A DNA stretch of 39,409 bases from Lachnospiraceae bacterium. GTDB lineage: Bacteria; Bacillota; Clostridia; Lachnospirales; Lachnospiraceae. Position numbers and translations under genes: made by a program. Below are positions 1 through 8,898 of this stretch, piece after piece; positions within the stretch are counted from its first letter, which is position 1; the number at the start of each line of letters is the position of its first letter. The notes beneath the pieces are model-generated. The model was not told the DNA's origin. It made no database searches and saw nothing but the letters and a program-made list of their open reading frames with translations. The stretch is from the NCBI GenBank assembly GCA_017524595.1, contig JAFXVI010000051.1, positions 1-39,409 on the forward strand, written 5' to 3'.

Positions 1-27
1 ACAAAAAAAATCAATGAATTTTTGTCA
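1..27 (-). terminator. Hairpin at the end of the zinc-ribbon gene, cut by the window edge
   Basis: An A-rich arm (from 1) and a T-rich arm ending in TTTTTGTCAC (to 27) pair around a CAATGA-type loop. On the minus strand the stop codon TGA (25-27) of the adjacent gene lies inside the first arm, and the hairpin runs into a T tract. This fits an intrinsic terminator for the cluster. The far arm is cut by the window start. The sequence closely resembles the hairpin at 13226-13267. Confidence 0.55.
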
Positions 28-1110
28 CGGCTTTTTATAACTGTAGGGAACGCTTACGATAAGCTCGCCGGTATTGGCATCAGTGATATTGCAGGTTCCG
101 GTTATTTCAGATACCGGGAAGAAATCTCCCTCACTCTTTTCTATGGCATTAAGATCGTCAAACGGAGCCGAAACGTAACACATCCCCTTCGTACCGGTCT
201 GGAATACGGCACTTCCCTTATATTCAAAAGAACGGCCGTTAAGCTTCATATCTTCAAAATCAAGTCTCACTGAACGTCCCGAACTGTTTTTCACCTGATA
301 CATTACAGCAAAGGTTAACGGAAGCCCCGGGACTTCATCATAGCCCTTTGTACTTACAGATACACCGCTTTCATCGAACAGACCTTTACCATCTCCATAT
401 CTGTAATCCGGGACCGATGCATCTTTATCTGTTTTTATGCATATTATACCGGGATTATACAGCTCCTTTCCTGTATTAGCATCCTTTACAGACAGTTCTG
501 CCGTGACTGCCCCGAGGGTATCAAGCTGCATGTTATACAGGCTGAAATTATCCATCTTCAGTATAGCTTTACCTTTCTGTCCTGCAGGCAGCCGGGCATC
601 CAGCATTCCCTGGACTGATGCTCCATCTACAGCAAGCGAAACACAGTTTATGATAAGATCTTTATCGGTTCCGTTTATTATCGACAGCTCAATACCGTCT
701 TCCATTCGGTAACCGCCATACATTTCTCCCATCCCGTCATCGATATAAAGCCCTGTGGCACTTACTTCAATACCATCCTTTTCCCATATTATCTGTTTTT
801 TGATCTTCGTCCCGCCATAAGCTTTGCCATCAGAACCGTCCATGTTACGGCCGATAAGCAGCCAGAAAGCCACACCTCCCAGTATGAGCAGTCCCAGTAT
901 AAGACCAAGGACGATCCATAATGCGGTATATCCGCCCTTGCCTGTAGGCTTGGCCGGCTCCCTGCGCATATTACCGTTTAACCACTCCTGTCTCACCTGC
1001 CCGCCGCCCGGATCAGGACCTTTGCCTGCTCCCTGACCCAGTTTAAACCCGCAGTTATTGCAAAACTTTGCTTCGTTTCCCAGATTTGTACCGCAATTTG
1101 GACAAAACAT
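25..1110 (-). CDS. Zinc-ribbon membrane protein with two tandem beta-sandwich-like domains
   Basis: Predicted 361 residues. I start it at the ATG at 1110, not at the longer in-frame ATG at 1158. A GGAGGAG site sits just upstream, and the product then begins MFCPNCG like its paralogues. Residues 1-22 hold a CxxC...CxxC zinc ribbon. A Gly/Pro-rich linker and one membrane segment (about 65-87) follow. The rest looks like two copies of one beta-rich domain: each opens with a 'GIEVSATG/GVSVSTKG' strand and closes near a 'DANTG' turn. This resembles Ig-like DUF4352-type folds, but I cannot assign a family. Positive-inside topology puts the ribbon in the cytoplasm and the repeats outside. It is the last gene of the cluster, 23 nt after its upstream neighbour. 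Function is unknown. Confidence 0.8.
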   Translation of the reverse strand: MFCPNCGTNLGNEAKFCNNCGFKLGQGAGKGPDPGGGQVRQEWLNGNMRREPAKPTGKGGYTALWIVLGLILGLLILGGVAFWLLIGRNMDGSDGKAYGGTKIKKQIIWEKDGIEVSATGLYIDDGMGEMYGGYRMEDGIELSIINGTDKDLIINCVSLAVDGASVQGMLDARLPAGQKGKAILKMDNFSLYNMQLDTLGAVTAELSVKDANTGKELYNPGIICIKTDKDASVPDYRYGDGKGLFDESGVSVSTKGYDEVPGLPLTFAVMYQVKNSSGRSVRLDFEDMKLNGRSFEYKGSAVFQTGTKGMCYVSAPFDDLNAIEKSEGDFFPVSEITGTCNITDANTGELIVSVPYSYKKP

Positions 1111-1133
1111 ACCGTCTCCTCCTGTAAAACAAA

Positions 1134-1892
1134 CTATTTCATCTTGGCGTTCACGCAATGTGAAACAATGAACTGCTCTACAAAATCAAAATCCTCGTCG
1201 TAAGCATAAACCTGATTCTTATCAAGCAGCTGATTCACGTGGATCGTATTGCGTTTACGTCTCACCTTCACCGATGCAACATTTTCAAAAATGGAAGTGC
1301 TTGACTGTTTACTCGCAACAAGTAGGCCCTGACCTACCTGTGAAGGGCGGCCGGCTGCAAGCCCTACAAACATTGCGATCCATCCTATCGCTTCTGCCTT
1401 CTTAAACTGCTTTGGCATCTGTATATGCTTAACCTGCTTATCGTCCATTTCAAACAGTACCATATAACTCCCGCCATACATTGCCGCTACGATAAGATAA
1501 GATATGGATCCTATAAAAGCGAACACTGCAATAAGGATCGCAAATACCTTTATACTGCTGATAAATCCATCAAGACCATCGCCCTCAATAAGCGAGACTA
1601 TCCCGACAAACATCCATACAATACCGAAAGATAATCCCAGTACTTTAAATACCGTTATCAATATTGTCGGATTCTTATACATGTTAAAATCATAGTACCA
1701 GCGATAAACGCCGTCATCACACTTGACTATATTGGGCGTAACATACTGTCCCGAGAATTCTTCAAGATCTTTTTCCCCGATCGTTCGTTGTGCCTGTGCA
1801 TCATCAGCACCCTGTCCTGAGATCTGATTTCCACATTTATTGCAGAACCTGCTCCCTTCTGCCACTTCATTTCCACAATTCTGACAAAACAT
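1134..1892 (-). CDS. Zinc-ribbon protein with two membrane segments
   Basis: Predicted 252 residues. An N-terminal zinc ribbon (MFCQNCG and FCNKCG, residues 1-22) leads through a polar linker to two hydrophobic segments, about 76-102 and 113-138. A roughly 110-residue C-terminal part follows with no third membrane segment. Both ends are therefore probably cytoplasmic, unlike the single-pass paralogues nearby. The C-terminal part has the alternating look of a PH-like membrane-associated domain, which is a weak impression only. The ATG at 1892 is supported by an AAGGAGAGG site. Stop-to-start gaps are 47 nt upstream and 23 nt downstream, consistent with one transcript. Function is unknown. Confidence 0.8.
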   Translation of the reverse strand: MFCQNCGNEVAEGSRFCNKCGNQISGQGADDAQAQRTIGEKDLEEFSGQYVTPNIVKCDDGVYRWYYDFNMYKNPTILITVFKVLGLSFGIVWMFVGIVSLIEGDGLDGFISSIKVFAILIAVFAFIGSISYLIVAAMYGGSYMVLFEMDDKQVKHIQMPKQFKKAEAIGWIAMFVGLAAGRPSQVGQGLLVASKQSSTSIFENVASVKVRRKRNTIHVNQLLDKNQVYAYDEDFDFVEQFIVSHCVNAKMK

Positions 1893-1939
1893 ATATAACC
1901 TCTCCTTAATTCTTCAACCAATGATCCGGATAACCTTCA

Positions 1940-3225
1940 TCACCTGTTATATCTTTTAAGTACAAACGGGTATGGAAAACCTGCTTCCTCAAGTGTTTTT
2001 TTGTCATTTTCCGAGCCAAGTATAAGAGTATCGCTTCCATCAAACTCATATTTCATATCATCACTATCTCCCATTTGCAAAATACCATTTTCAACCTTAA
2101 AGCCACCCCCGGAAAATTCCTTCAGTTCACTTATGATCTCTTTATAGATCTCATCGCTGTTAATTTCCCGACGCACGATCGTTTCAAAATCATCAATACC
2201 ATATTCCTCGGTCAGATATTGTCTGAACTCTTCATCAGAAACTCCCTCTGCATAAACCTGATTTTTAACACTGTTCACGGTTATGTCAATGATACCGTCC
2301 ACATACTCATCAAGGCCTGTACGGTCAATATCCATACTTATTTCACCATCGTCCCCAAATTCCAGGATATATGTAAAATCGAGCTTAAGCTTCGATATAT
2401 CAATATCACCTGCCATATCTTTCAGTTCTTCCTCTAACATATCACGGATATTGTAATCAAAGCTCCACCGGCCGATAAGCATATCAGTGATCCCTTCATC
2501 ACATGACTCTATACCCTTCTTAGCCTTGTCATAATACAGGGAATCTTCCTCGATCACCTTACTGTAATTATCTATTGCATCAAGATAATCCTTGTTTTCA
2601 AACTGTGTGGCAGCCATGTTGTACAGGCGTCTTGACTCCGCATATTTTTCTATCTCCTCCATATCGGAATTGAGCTGCTTATCATCTGCAAGTACCTTTT
2701 CTTTTAATACATCGTACTCCTTAATGACATCGTCATAGGAAATATCCTCGCTAATATATTTATCACGGATATCATCTGCGTAAGAGATCATTGCTTCGGC
2801 TACATTATCCTTAACTTCCTTACTGCTCACCTTGTCATACAGCTCATTTACTTTATTAAAGTCTTTTGCTTCAACTGCCGCATTGATCTTCCTGACAGGC
2901 AGCAGTTTATAACATAATACCCGGCTCCTGCACCTCCAAGGATCAATAAGGCTGCAATTGTTATTATTATTCCAACTACTGCTCCGCTGCCTTTCTTTTT
3001 TACCTGACCGGGCTGACTGTAATTAATCTGCATCGGCTGCATATTCTGCTGCACCGGCTGTACGTTCTGCTGTGCAGGTTGTACGTTCTGCTGTGCCGGC
3101 TGTACGTTCTGCTGCGCCGTCTGTGCATTTGTCTGTGCCGGCTGTCCTCCTGCTATACTTGCACCACAGTTAGCACAGAACTTTGCGCCGTCCGGTATCT
3201 GAGTCCCACAATTCTGACAAAACAT
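1940..3225 (-). pseudogene. Frameshifted zinc-ribbon membrane protein with TPR-like and lipocalin-like parts
   Basis: One reading frame (3225 to 2848) encodes a zinc ribbon (MFCQNCG, FCANCG), a run of seven-residue Gln/Pro repeats and one membrane segment. It then ends after about 20 out-of-frame residues. The frame one base back continues without a stop to 1940. Just past the membrane segment it encodes KLLPVRKINAAVEAKDFNKV, then a TPR-like helical stretch and a beta-rich domain opening with 'IGRWSFD', as in lipocalin-like folds. The join lies near 2908-2915. The GTG at 2830 that could open the second frame is inside this continuous coding run and has no convincing ribosome binding site. I read it as one gene broken by a single-base deletion, a sequencing error, or less likely a programmed -1 shift. 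Confidence 0.75.
3034..3138 (-). repeat. Five 21-bp tandem coding repeats (Gln/Pro-rich heptapeptide)
   Basis: Units start at 3034, 3055, 3076, 3097 and 3118 on the plus strand, each close to CGGCTGTACGTTCTGCTGTGC. The outer units are more diverged. They encode the repeated Ala/Pro-Gln-Gln-Asn-Val-Gln-Pro linker between the zinc ribbon and membrane segment. Copy number could vary between strains by slippage or recombination without changing frame. Confidence 0.85.
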
Positions 3226-3261
3226 GATCTTCCCTCCCTTACACTCTTCATAAACAGAAAT

Positions 3262-4302
3262 CTATGGCCTGAAAAGAGCCAATATGCAATCGCCTCCGTC
3301 TGCCGCCTTCATCCTTCCGGTAGCATATTCCTGTCCGCTTTGCCAGTAGAAATGCTCCAGATTTATGCGCCATCCGTTTTCCATCTTTCCATTTATAACA
3401 TTATCCGAATTCTTACATTCAAAAGTTCCGGTGGTAGTCAGATTTCCCTCATCACCATCAAAGGTATTGCGATACTGCAGCCATTCAAAATAGATAACGG
3501 GTGAATCCTCTTCACCTGAGATCTCTGCATGGACCAGGAACACAACAGGACCTCCCCATGGATTGTCTGCATATGTGTTGTTGGGATCATAGCACAGATA
3601 ACCTTTCCAGCCTCCGATAACATCATCATAATCCGTAAGCCTGTATGCCCTTCCGGAAAACATATCTTCTCCGTTTAGTATCCCCTGCGTCATCTCGTCA
3701 GACATAACCCATTCAAATTCATCCCATGTTGGTCTTTTGGATGTATCATAATTCCACACATCTCCTATTTCCGGACGATCATCCTTTGCAGCAGGGCCCG
3801 TCTTCCCGGGTTTTTCTTCGTATATTCCTTCACCAGGTTTTTCCTCGTCGGTGTTTTCATTCCCCGGTATGATTTCATCCACACTTCCATTTCCCTGTAT
3901 ATCTTCATCCAAACCGCCACTTTCCGGTTTATCTTCATCCTGATCCACTTCTTCAGACGGTCGTTCCTCAGGTGGTTCCTCCACAAAAGGAGGCTCTGTT
4001 TCCTGTGGTTCTTCATTGTTTCTTACTTTTGCAACCAGTCCCTTGATCTTGTCAATATTCTTATATATGCCAAATCCACCCAATCCAAATATGATAACCG
4101 CTACTGCAGCGATAACTATTGGGATCAGTGGCGACTTCTTTTGCTTATTGTATGCCCCTGTTGCCTCTTGCTGCATGGGCTGCACATTATTTACCGGTCC
4201 TGACTGCGCTGTCTGAGCAGTATTACCAGCAACCGGTGCCCCGCATTGATCACAGAATCCCATTCCATCCGGCACCTGTGCACCGCATTGTTCACAAAAC
4301 AT
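3262..4302 (-). CDS. Zinc-ribbon, single-pass membrane protein with acidic linker and GGWK-type extracytoplasmic domain
   Basis: Predicted 346 residues. The order is a zinc ribbon (1-22; MFCEQCG, FCDQCG), a Gln/Ala linker, one membrane segment (about 57-80), a long Glu/Pro-rich repetitive linker (about 95-178), and a C-terminal globular domain (about 180-346). That domain has a 'RPTWDEFEW' opening, a GGWKGY motif at 230-235 and a terminal 'LALFRP'. The same pattern occurs in the lipoprotein at 9497-11347, and both carry a 'GPAA' motif in the preceding linker, so I infer a shared domain. The start is supported by AAAGGAGGAG upstream. No catalytic motif is evident. It is probably a surface-exposed binding or sensing protein. 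Confidence 0.8.
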   Translation of the reverse strand: MFCEQCGAQVPDGMGFCDQCGAPVAGNTAQTAQSGPVNNVQPMQQEATGAYNKQKKSPLIPIVIAAVAVIIFGLGGFGIYKNIDKIKGLVAKVRNNEEPQETEPPFVEEPPEERPSEEVDQDEDKPESGGLDEDIQGNGSVDEIIPGNENTDEEKPGEGIYEEKPGKTGPAAKDDRPEIGDVWNYDTSKRPTWDEFEWVMSDEMTQGILNGEDMFSGRAYRLTDYDDVIGGWKGYLCYDPNNTYADNPWGGPVVFLVHAEISGEEDSPVIYFEWLQYRNTFDGDEGNLTTTGTFECKNSDNVINGKMENGWRINLEHFYWQSGQEYATGRMKAADGGDCILALFRP

Positions 4303-4350
4303 ATCCAGGCTCCTCCTTTCCGGACTGCTTTTACATCTGTACGTTCTTTA

Positions 4351-4379
4351 TTCATATTTCACATTACGTGATATGACAA
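4351..4379 (-). promoter_or_regulatory. Possible promoter with an overlapping inverted repeat
   Basis: On the minus strand, TTGTCA (4374-4379) and TATGAA (4351-4356) are 17 nt apart, upstream of the zinc-ribbon gene starting at 4302. The spacer includes an imperfect palindrome, TCACATTACGTGA in plus-strand reading, which could be an operator. Each box matches consensus at four or five of six positions, so support is modest. Confidence 0.35.
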
Positions 4380-5729
4380 TTAATCATACATGGGCGGATT
4401 GTATATCCATTCGAGCACAGGTCCTTTGGTATATGTATACTCATATATGTTATACATACGGACATTCCCGGAAAATCCGTCCATAACTCCATATGCCAGA
4501 TATATCTTATCTCCGTCCTTATCCCCTTCGGGAATGATACCGCTGACGTTTAACCTGCATGGTGCATCAAAGGTTTCCCCTGCCTGAGAATAACTGCCCT
4601 CAAGATAAACTCTGGGTTCCACTTTGACCCCGTGCTTTCCGGAGTCAAAATCAACATCGGAAAAAGCCAGCGAGCAGTGCAGAACGGCTTCTTTACCATT
4701 CAGACCCTGATAATCAGTATTCCTGATCCATTCCATGAACTTATCCCCCGCATATAGAGTTGTATCGGGATATATATCAGGAACGCGTATCCTGCAATAC
4801 GAACCGTCACCGGTCCTGTATGTGTAGACCATATCCCCGCCTTCAACACCGTAACGCTCAGCCTTTATGCCTATATCGCCATCCTTTATCTCTCCATCAT
4901 CTCCTCCTATAAACCGGATATCCGTCATATCCCACCGCCCGGGATGCTCAATACAGGTAAATTCAGGATTGTTTTCATAGGACTCCTCTTCCATGTATTC
5001 AAGGTCTTCTCCCCTCTTAAACGTATATTCCCGGATATAACGGGATAATACCTTTCCTTCACCGTCCGAGATATCAAGGACTGCATATATCCTGTCTTCT
5101 TCAGCACATAACCTCGGAAACGGCAGGAAGGCAGTGAAGCGGTATTCGATATCTCCGTCATTTCCTTTTGAACTGCCTTTGCGTCCATCATTGTCCCTGC
5201 CGAAATGACTCATTTCAACCGGATGGTTGACTTCCTCATTCTGTAGTTTCCTAAAGTATTGACGGACAGCAGGACCCCCGTCCCTACTGCCATCTTTCAT
5301 ATCTGCAAAATATATCGCACCCCATATATCCTCACTGTCCTCAACATCATCCCCTTGCAGACGGAAGGTAATGTCAACATACATTACTTCACCGGGTATG
5401 TAAGAGTCTTTGCTGATACGGTGCCCTATATCATAGCGGTTAGGGTATTCCTCACCATAAGCCTTCTCATCTGTCAGGATCCACTGCCCTGACTTTGTCC
5501 CGCCACCACAGAACACTCTTCCTTCAGCATCAAAATGATAATCCCCGCAGGCATCCACACGTCGATAAGCCTCTGCTCCGACAGTATTTCCCTCTGCTTT
5601 TTTCCAGTCATCCTTATCTGATGTATCTTTGATCCCTTTAATAGTTTCCGGTACACACCCCGATATTGATAAAAGCAGTAGTACCAATATTGGGATGGTA
5701 ATGATCTTTTTTATCTTTTCTCTCATCAT
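4380..5729 (-). CDS. Putative lipoprotein of unknown function
   Basis: Predicted 449 residues starting at the ATG at 5729. An AAAGGA site sits 5 nt upstream; the longer in-frame start at 5762 lacks one. The N-terminus is a lipoprotein signal: a basic start, a long hydrophobic run, and LSISGC with the lipidated Cys at about residue 25. It should be anchored on the outer face of the membrane. The mature part is rich in Asp, Gly and Tyr and looks like repeated beta-rich domains; two segments mention 'YIPGEVMYVDI' and 'ARG/KGPVLEW'-like strands. I recognise no family. It sits within the zinc-ribbon cluster, 77 nt before the next zinc-ribbon gene, and probably belongs to the same envelope programme. 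Confidence 0.75.
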   Translation of the reverse strand: MMREKIKKIITIPILVLLLLSISGCVPETIKGIKDTSDKDDWKKAEGNTVGAEAYRRVDACGDYHFDAEGRVFCGGGTKSGQWILTDEKAYGEEYPNRYDIGHRISKDSYIPGEVMYVDITFRLQGDDVEDSEDIWGAIYFADMKDGSRDGGPAVRQYFRKLQNEEVNHPVEMSHFGRDNDGRKGSSKGNDGDIEYRFTAFLPFPRLCAEEDRIYAVLDISDGEGKVLSRYIREYTFKRGEDLEYMEEESYENNPEFTCIEHPGRWDMTDIRFIGGDDGEIKDGDIGIKAERYGVEGGDMVYTYRTGDGSYCRIRVPDIYPDTTLYAGDKFMEWIRNTDYQGLNGKEAVLHCSLAFSDVDFDSGKHGVKVEPRVYLEGSYSQAGETFDAPCRLNVSGIIPEGDKDGDKIYLAYGVMDGFSGNVRMYNIYEYTYTKGPVLEWIYNPPMYD

Positions 5730-5805
5730 ACTGTTCCTTTTTCTTTGTCCAGTCATGAGCAATTACCCTTGTATAATATGTATTGCCCCTCAAAAACAGT
5801 CTGCG

Positions 5806-8800
5806 TTATTCGTACTTACCCGAAACTCTCGTACCGGTAAACTGTGCCAGATATACCACTATCTTATTTTTCGGGTCATTGTAGGTTTCACCCTCAAGCG
5901 TTAAGGAAACCTCCCCCGATTTACTTCTCTCCGCATTTATCCGCATAGTGATATCAGACTGTAATCCATACTCTGCGAGATTATATGTTTTACCTTTGGA
6001 GTCCGTGACATTCTTATCACGCGGATGCAGCAAAAGCTCCATCGTCGCCGGATCAAATACTCCGTCATAAGTCTCATCCGGCGCACCCGTGGTGTATTTA
6101 AAGGTCGCCTCATAATTGTTCAGCTTCATTGCGGGTTTGATGATAAGCTTAGCCTTTGATCTGTAATCCTTCTGCATACCCTTGTACATTTCACCAAGAT
6201 CACTAAGGCCGCTTATACTGTCCGAACCATATAAATCCTCATACCGTTTGACCGCGCCCTGGTATCGCTCGATATTCGGGTCGATCACTGACGAAGCAAA
6301 ATTAAACGAAATATCAACATCCCATGTGCCGGCTATATCAATACCCGTTTCAATATCTCTTGAAGGACCCAGGCACGAAGTTTTACCCTCCTTATCAAAG
6401 GTCCCCTTAACACACTCCTGCACCTGTATTTTAAGCCTCGACATCTGGTCAGACGTGAGCGGCTTACCATCGATCGTGATCGTTCCAAGATCTACCGTAT
6501 ATGGCTTTTTCCAGCCTTCATACATTATCTGTTCCTGCAATACGATCTGCTTGCCATAGTATGCACTCACAACTACGCTGTCGACTATGTCTTTTTTAAA
6601 ATCAGGCCACTTCATCGGCTGAATTGTCAGCTTATCACCGGCCAAATCCGATTTCACATCCGGCGGAATGAGCATGCACACGGAATATCCGCTTCCTGTA
6701 TCTGAGGTTTTTGATGTACCTCCATCGATCTCCATCAGATATAAGGCCGGTATACTTACATCTTTGGGGAAATCCTTGGGCTTGAAGAAAAGGCCTTCCT
6801 TGTATTCCACATAATCCTTTTTTATCTCCATATTCATGGGAAGGAACTTAAGGTCCGACATGACATCTTTAAAATTGTCATTTTCTCTTAACACCAGTGC
6901 ATATTGTTTATCAGAGTTGTTCTTATGATCGATCTTCACTCTCCGCACACGTATTGTATAACTCTTGTTCGGCAGCTTTACATCTCTTTTAGTACTTTGA
7001 ATATAGAGTTCCGGTGAGAATACTTTATCAACACCATCACCATTACCTTTTACAGCTTTATAAAACCTGGATTGATCATCCTTGGCGTATGAATAAAACG
7101 CCTCCGTAAGACTCTTGTCGTCTTTATTAAATGTCTCTTTTAGTATTGATGTAACCTTTCCTCTTGACCACATACCCTTATATTTATTCAGGATGCTGTC
7201 GTACGGATTACTCGATATTTTTTTCCCTCTTAAGTACTTAAGAAAAGGCGCTCTCGGATAGTATGCATCACTGACCTTGCTTCCCTTTGCATCACCCAAC
7301 GTTCCTTCCGGATATGTTACCGCATACTCATTAAGCGGTATTGCAAAATTGCTGCAAGACTTAAGGTTAACTAAGCTTGCCTCTTCGGATCCGGATATTA
7401 TATGGTTATCATGAAAATATCTGTAAGCATCCCATTCCAGCATTTGAGCACACATCTCATCGTATCCAAGATTGCACAGTCTCGCAGACACATATTCTCT
7501 TTGAACTGCATGAAACAACTCATGACAAATAGTCAACAACAATTGCTCATAAGAACCGGCCGTACCATCCGATAATGAATCATAATAGATTATCATATAA
7601 GGATTCCCTATTTCCTTAACTATAACCTGACCATAGTTTTCATTTGCTTTTTCAGATAAATGGACATCCATTACATAGTGCGGCATTTTAACCTTTAATA
7701 CTTTCTTCAGATAAACATGCGCTTTTATAAGATAATCAACCGTTTTATCAACCTGTTCGAATGATTTTCTCAGTTTTTCCAGTGTATCCTTGTTTTTAAG
7801 AATTTTATCCAGGCTTTCCTGAAAGTCTGTATAGACCTGCTCGCCCTTAATCTCTTTATCAAACAGATCATTTTCTTTGGCAAGTCCGGCCCTTAATATG
7901 TCTGCATATTTCTTGTGGCTCTTATCCTTCGTACTAAACTCCTCTTTAAACATTACATCTCTGAAAAATGTATTTGCCGTTGTAAGTGTAAGATCATCCG
8001 TAATCCTTGATACAGCGGTTTTCTTTTCGTCATCTTTAAGGTCGCTTTCCTCTATAGCTTCTATAAATGCTTTTTTTATAGTTCTTTTATGTACTGCTTC
8101 TTCAGTATCAGCATATTTAGTACTTGATTTGTATATCAATTCCCTTACATTTGCCGGATCGATATGAATCTTGTACTTCATTTCACCATCTGCTACAACC
8201 TCAAATTCATCTACTTTTCTCATATAGGCGCCTTCTGCAAGTGCCTTTGCTTCATCCCGCTTATAGAACATGACTCCTCCAACTGCAGATACAATCGCTG
8301 TTCCTAAAAGAACTCCTTTCCATGTGATATACCCACCTGCAAGTGCAAGAATGCAATTCTTGTTACTATATACCGTAAGCTTATCATCTTCCATGTTCGT
8401 GACATACTCGTACCATTTTCCGCTGTCATCTATCCTGTACACACGGACATAATCATAGTTTTCTTTATCTATGCCAAGCGTATCAAGATCAAATTCCATT
8501 TTGAATGATCCCGGAAGTATTTCATCTTCCTCAAGGCCTGCATCAAAGTCCCATACTCCAAACAGAATAGCAGGATCTTCGGGAAAGATTCTTTCGTATG
8601 ATTCACATACCTTAACTGTTTCCTCATAAGAAAGTTCCGTCATAGAAAGACTACGATCTTTATCAAAAGCATTTTCCTCAGCAGAGATAGTAACACCATC
8701 TATAGGTTCCACAGAGAATGCTTTGCTGTTACCGGTAACAAAACTAAGACTGTTTTTGTTAGATCCCGCACTGTATCTTTCATTTGAATTTAACAACGGC

Positions 8801-8898
8801 AGCAAAAAACCCGGGAATGAAAAACCGGTTACCAGAATTGCCAATATCAATGTCAGAGAAATCAATGTATATAAGCCTGAATTTCTTCTTTTATTCAA
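5806..8898 (-). CDS. Large membrane protein with HExxH putative zinc metallopeptidase motif
   Basis: Predicted 1030 residues. The start is TTG at 8898: GGGGAG lies 8 nt upstream and TTGA overlaps the stop of the preceding gene by 4 nt. An N-terminal membrane segment or uncleaved signal (about 10-35) is followed by about 150 residues, then a second hydrophobic segment (about 191-212) with Lys/Arg after it. A helical, charged region leads to HELFH at 459-463. Glu481 and Glu488 lie downstream in an 'EMCAQMLEWDAYRYF' context, as in gluzincin peptidases where a later Glu is the third zinc ligand. The C-terminal third includes a beta-rich part opening with 'IAGTWDVDISF'. The HExxH assignment is motif-based. 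Family and substrate are unknown, but coupling to the double zinc-ribbon gene implies joint action. Confidence 0.8.
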   Translation of the reverse strand: MNKRRNSGLYTLISLTLILAILVTGFSFPGFLLPLLNSNERYSAGSNKNSLSFVTGNSKAFSVEPIDGVTISAEENAFDKDRSLSMTELSYEETVKVCESYERIFPEDPAILFGVWDFDAGLEEDEILPGSFKMEFDLDTLGIDKENYDYVRVYRIDDSGKWYEYVTNMEDDKLTVYSNKNCILALAGGYITWKGVLLGTAIVSAVGGVMFYKRDEAKALAEGAYMRKVDEFEVVADGEMKYKIHIDPANVRELIYKSSTKYADTEEAVHKRTIKKAFIEAIEESDLKDDEKKTAVSRITDDLTLTTANTFFRDVMFKEEFSTKDKSHKKYADILRAGLAKENDLFDKEIKGEQVYTDFQESLDKILKNKDTLEKLRKSFEQVDKTVDYLIKAHVYLKKVLKVKMPHYVMDVHLSEKANENYGQVIVKEIGNPYMIIYYDSLSDGTAGSYEQLLLTICHELFHAVQREYVSARLCNLGYDEMCAQMLEWDAYRYFHDNHIISGSEEASLVNLKSCSNFAIPLNEYAVTYPEGTLGDAKGSKVSDAYYPRAPFLKYLRGKKISSNPYDSILNKYKGMWSRGKVTSILKETFNKDDKSLTEAFYSYAKDDQSRFYKAVKGNGDGVDKVFSPELYIQSTKRDVKLPNKSYTIRVRRVKIDHKNNSDKQYALVLRENDNFKDVMSDLKFLPMNMEIKKDYVEYKEGLFFKPKDFPKDVSIPALYLMEIDGGTSKTSDTGSGYSVCMLIPPDVKSDLAGDKLTIQPMKWPDFKKDIVDSVVVSAYYGKQIVLQEQIMYEGWKKPYTVDLGTITIDGKPLTSDQMSRLKIQVQECVKGTFDKEGKTSCLGPSRDIETGIDIAGTWDVDISFNFASSVIDPNIERYQGAVKRYEDLYGSDSISGLSDLGEMYKGMQKDYRSKAKLIIKPAMKLNNYEATFKYTTGAPDETYDGVFDPATMELLLHPRDKNVTDSKGKTYNLAEYGLQSDITMRINAERSKSGEVSLTLEGETYNDPKNKIVVYLAQFTGTRVSGKYE

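Noticed and set aside
1940-2830. A separate 296-residue gene starting at GTG 2830
   Set aside because: The same frame stays open upstream to about 2910 with protein-like sequence that continues the zinc-ribbon gene. The GTG lacks a good ribosome binding site. One frameshifted gene explains both pieces.
3034-3138. CRISPR-like repeat array
   Set aside because: The 21-bp units are contiguous with no unique spacers and stay in frame as a Gln/Pro-rich protein linker.
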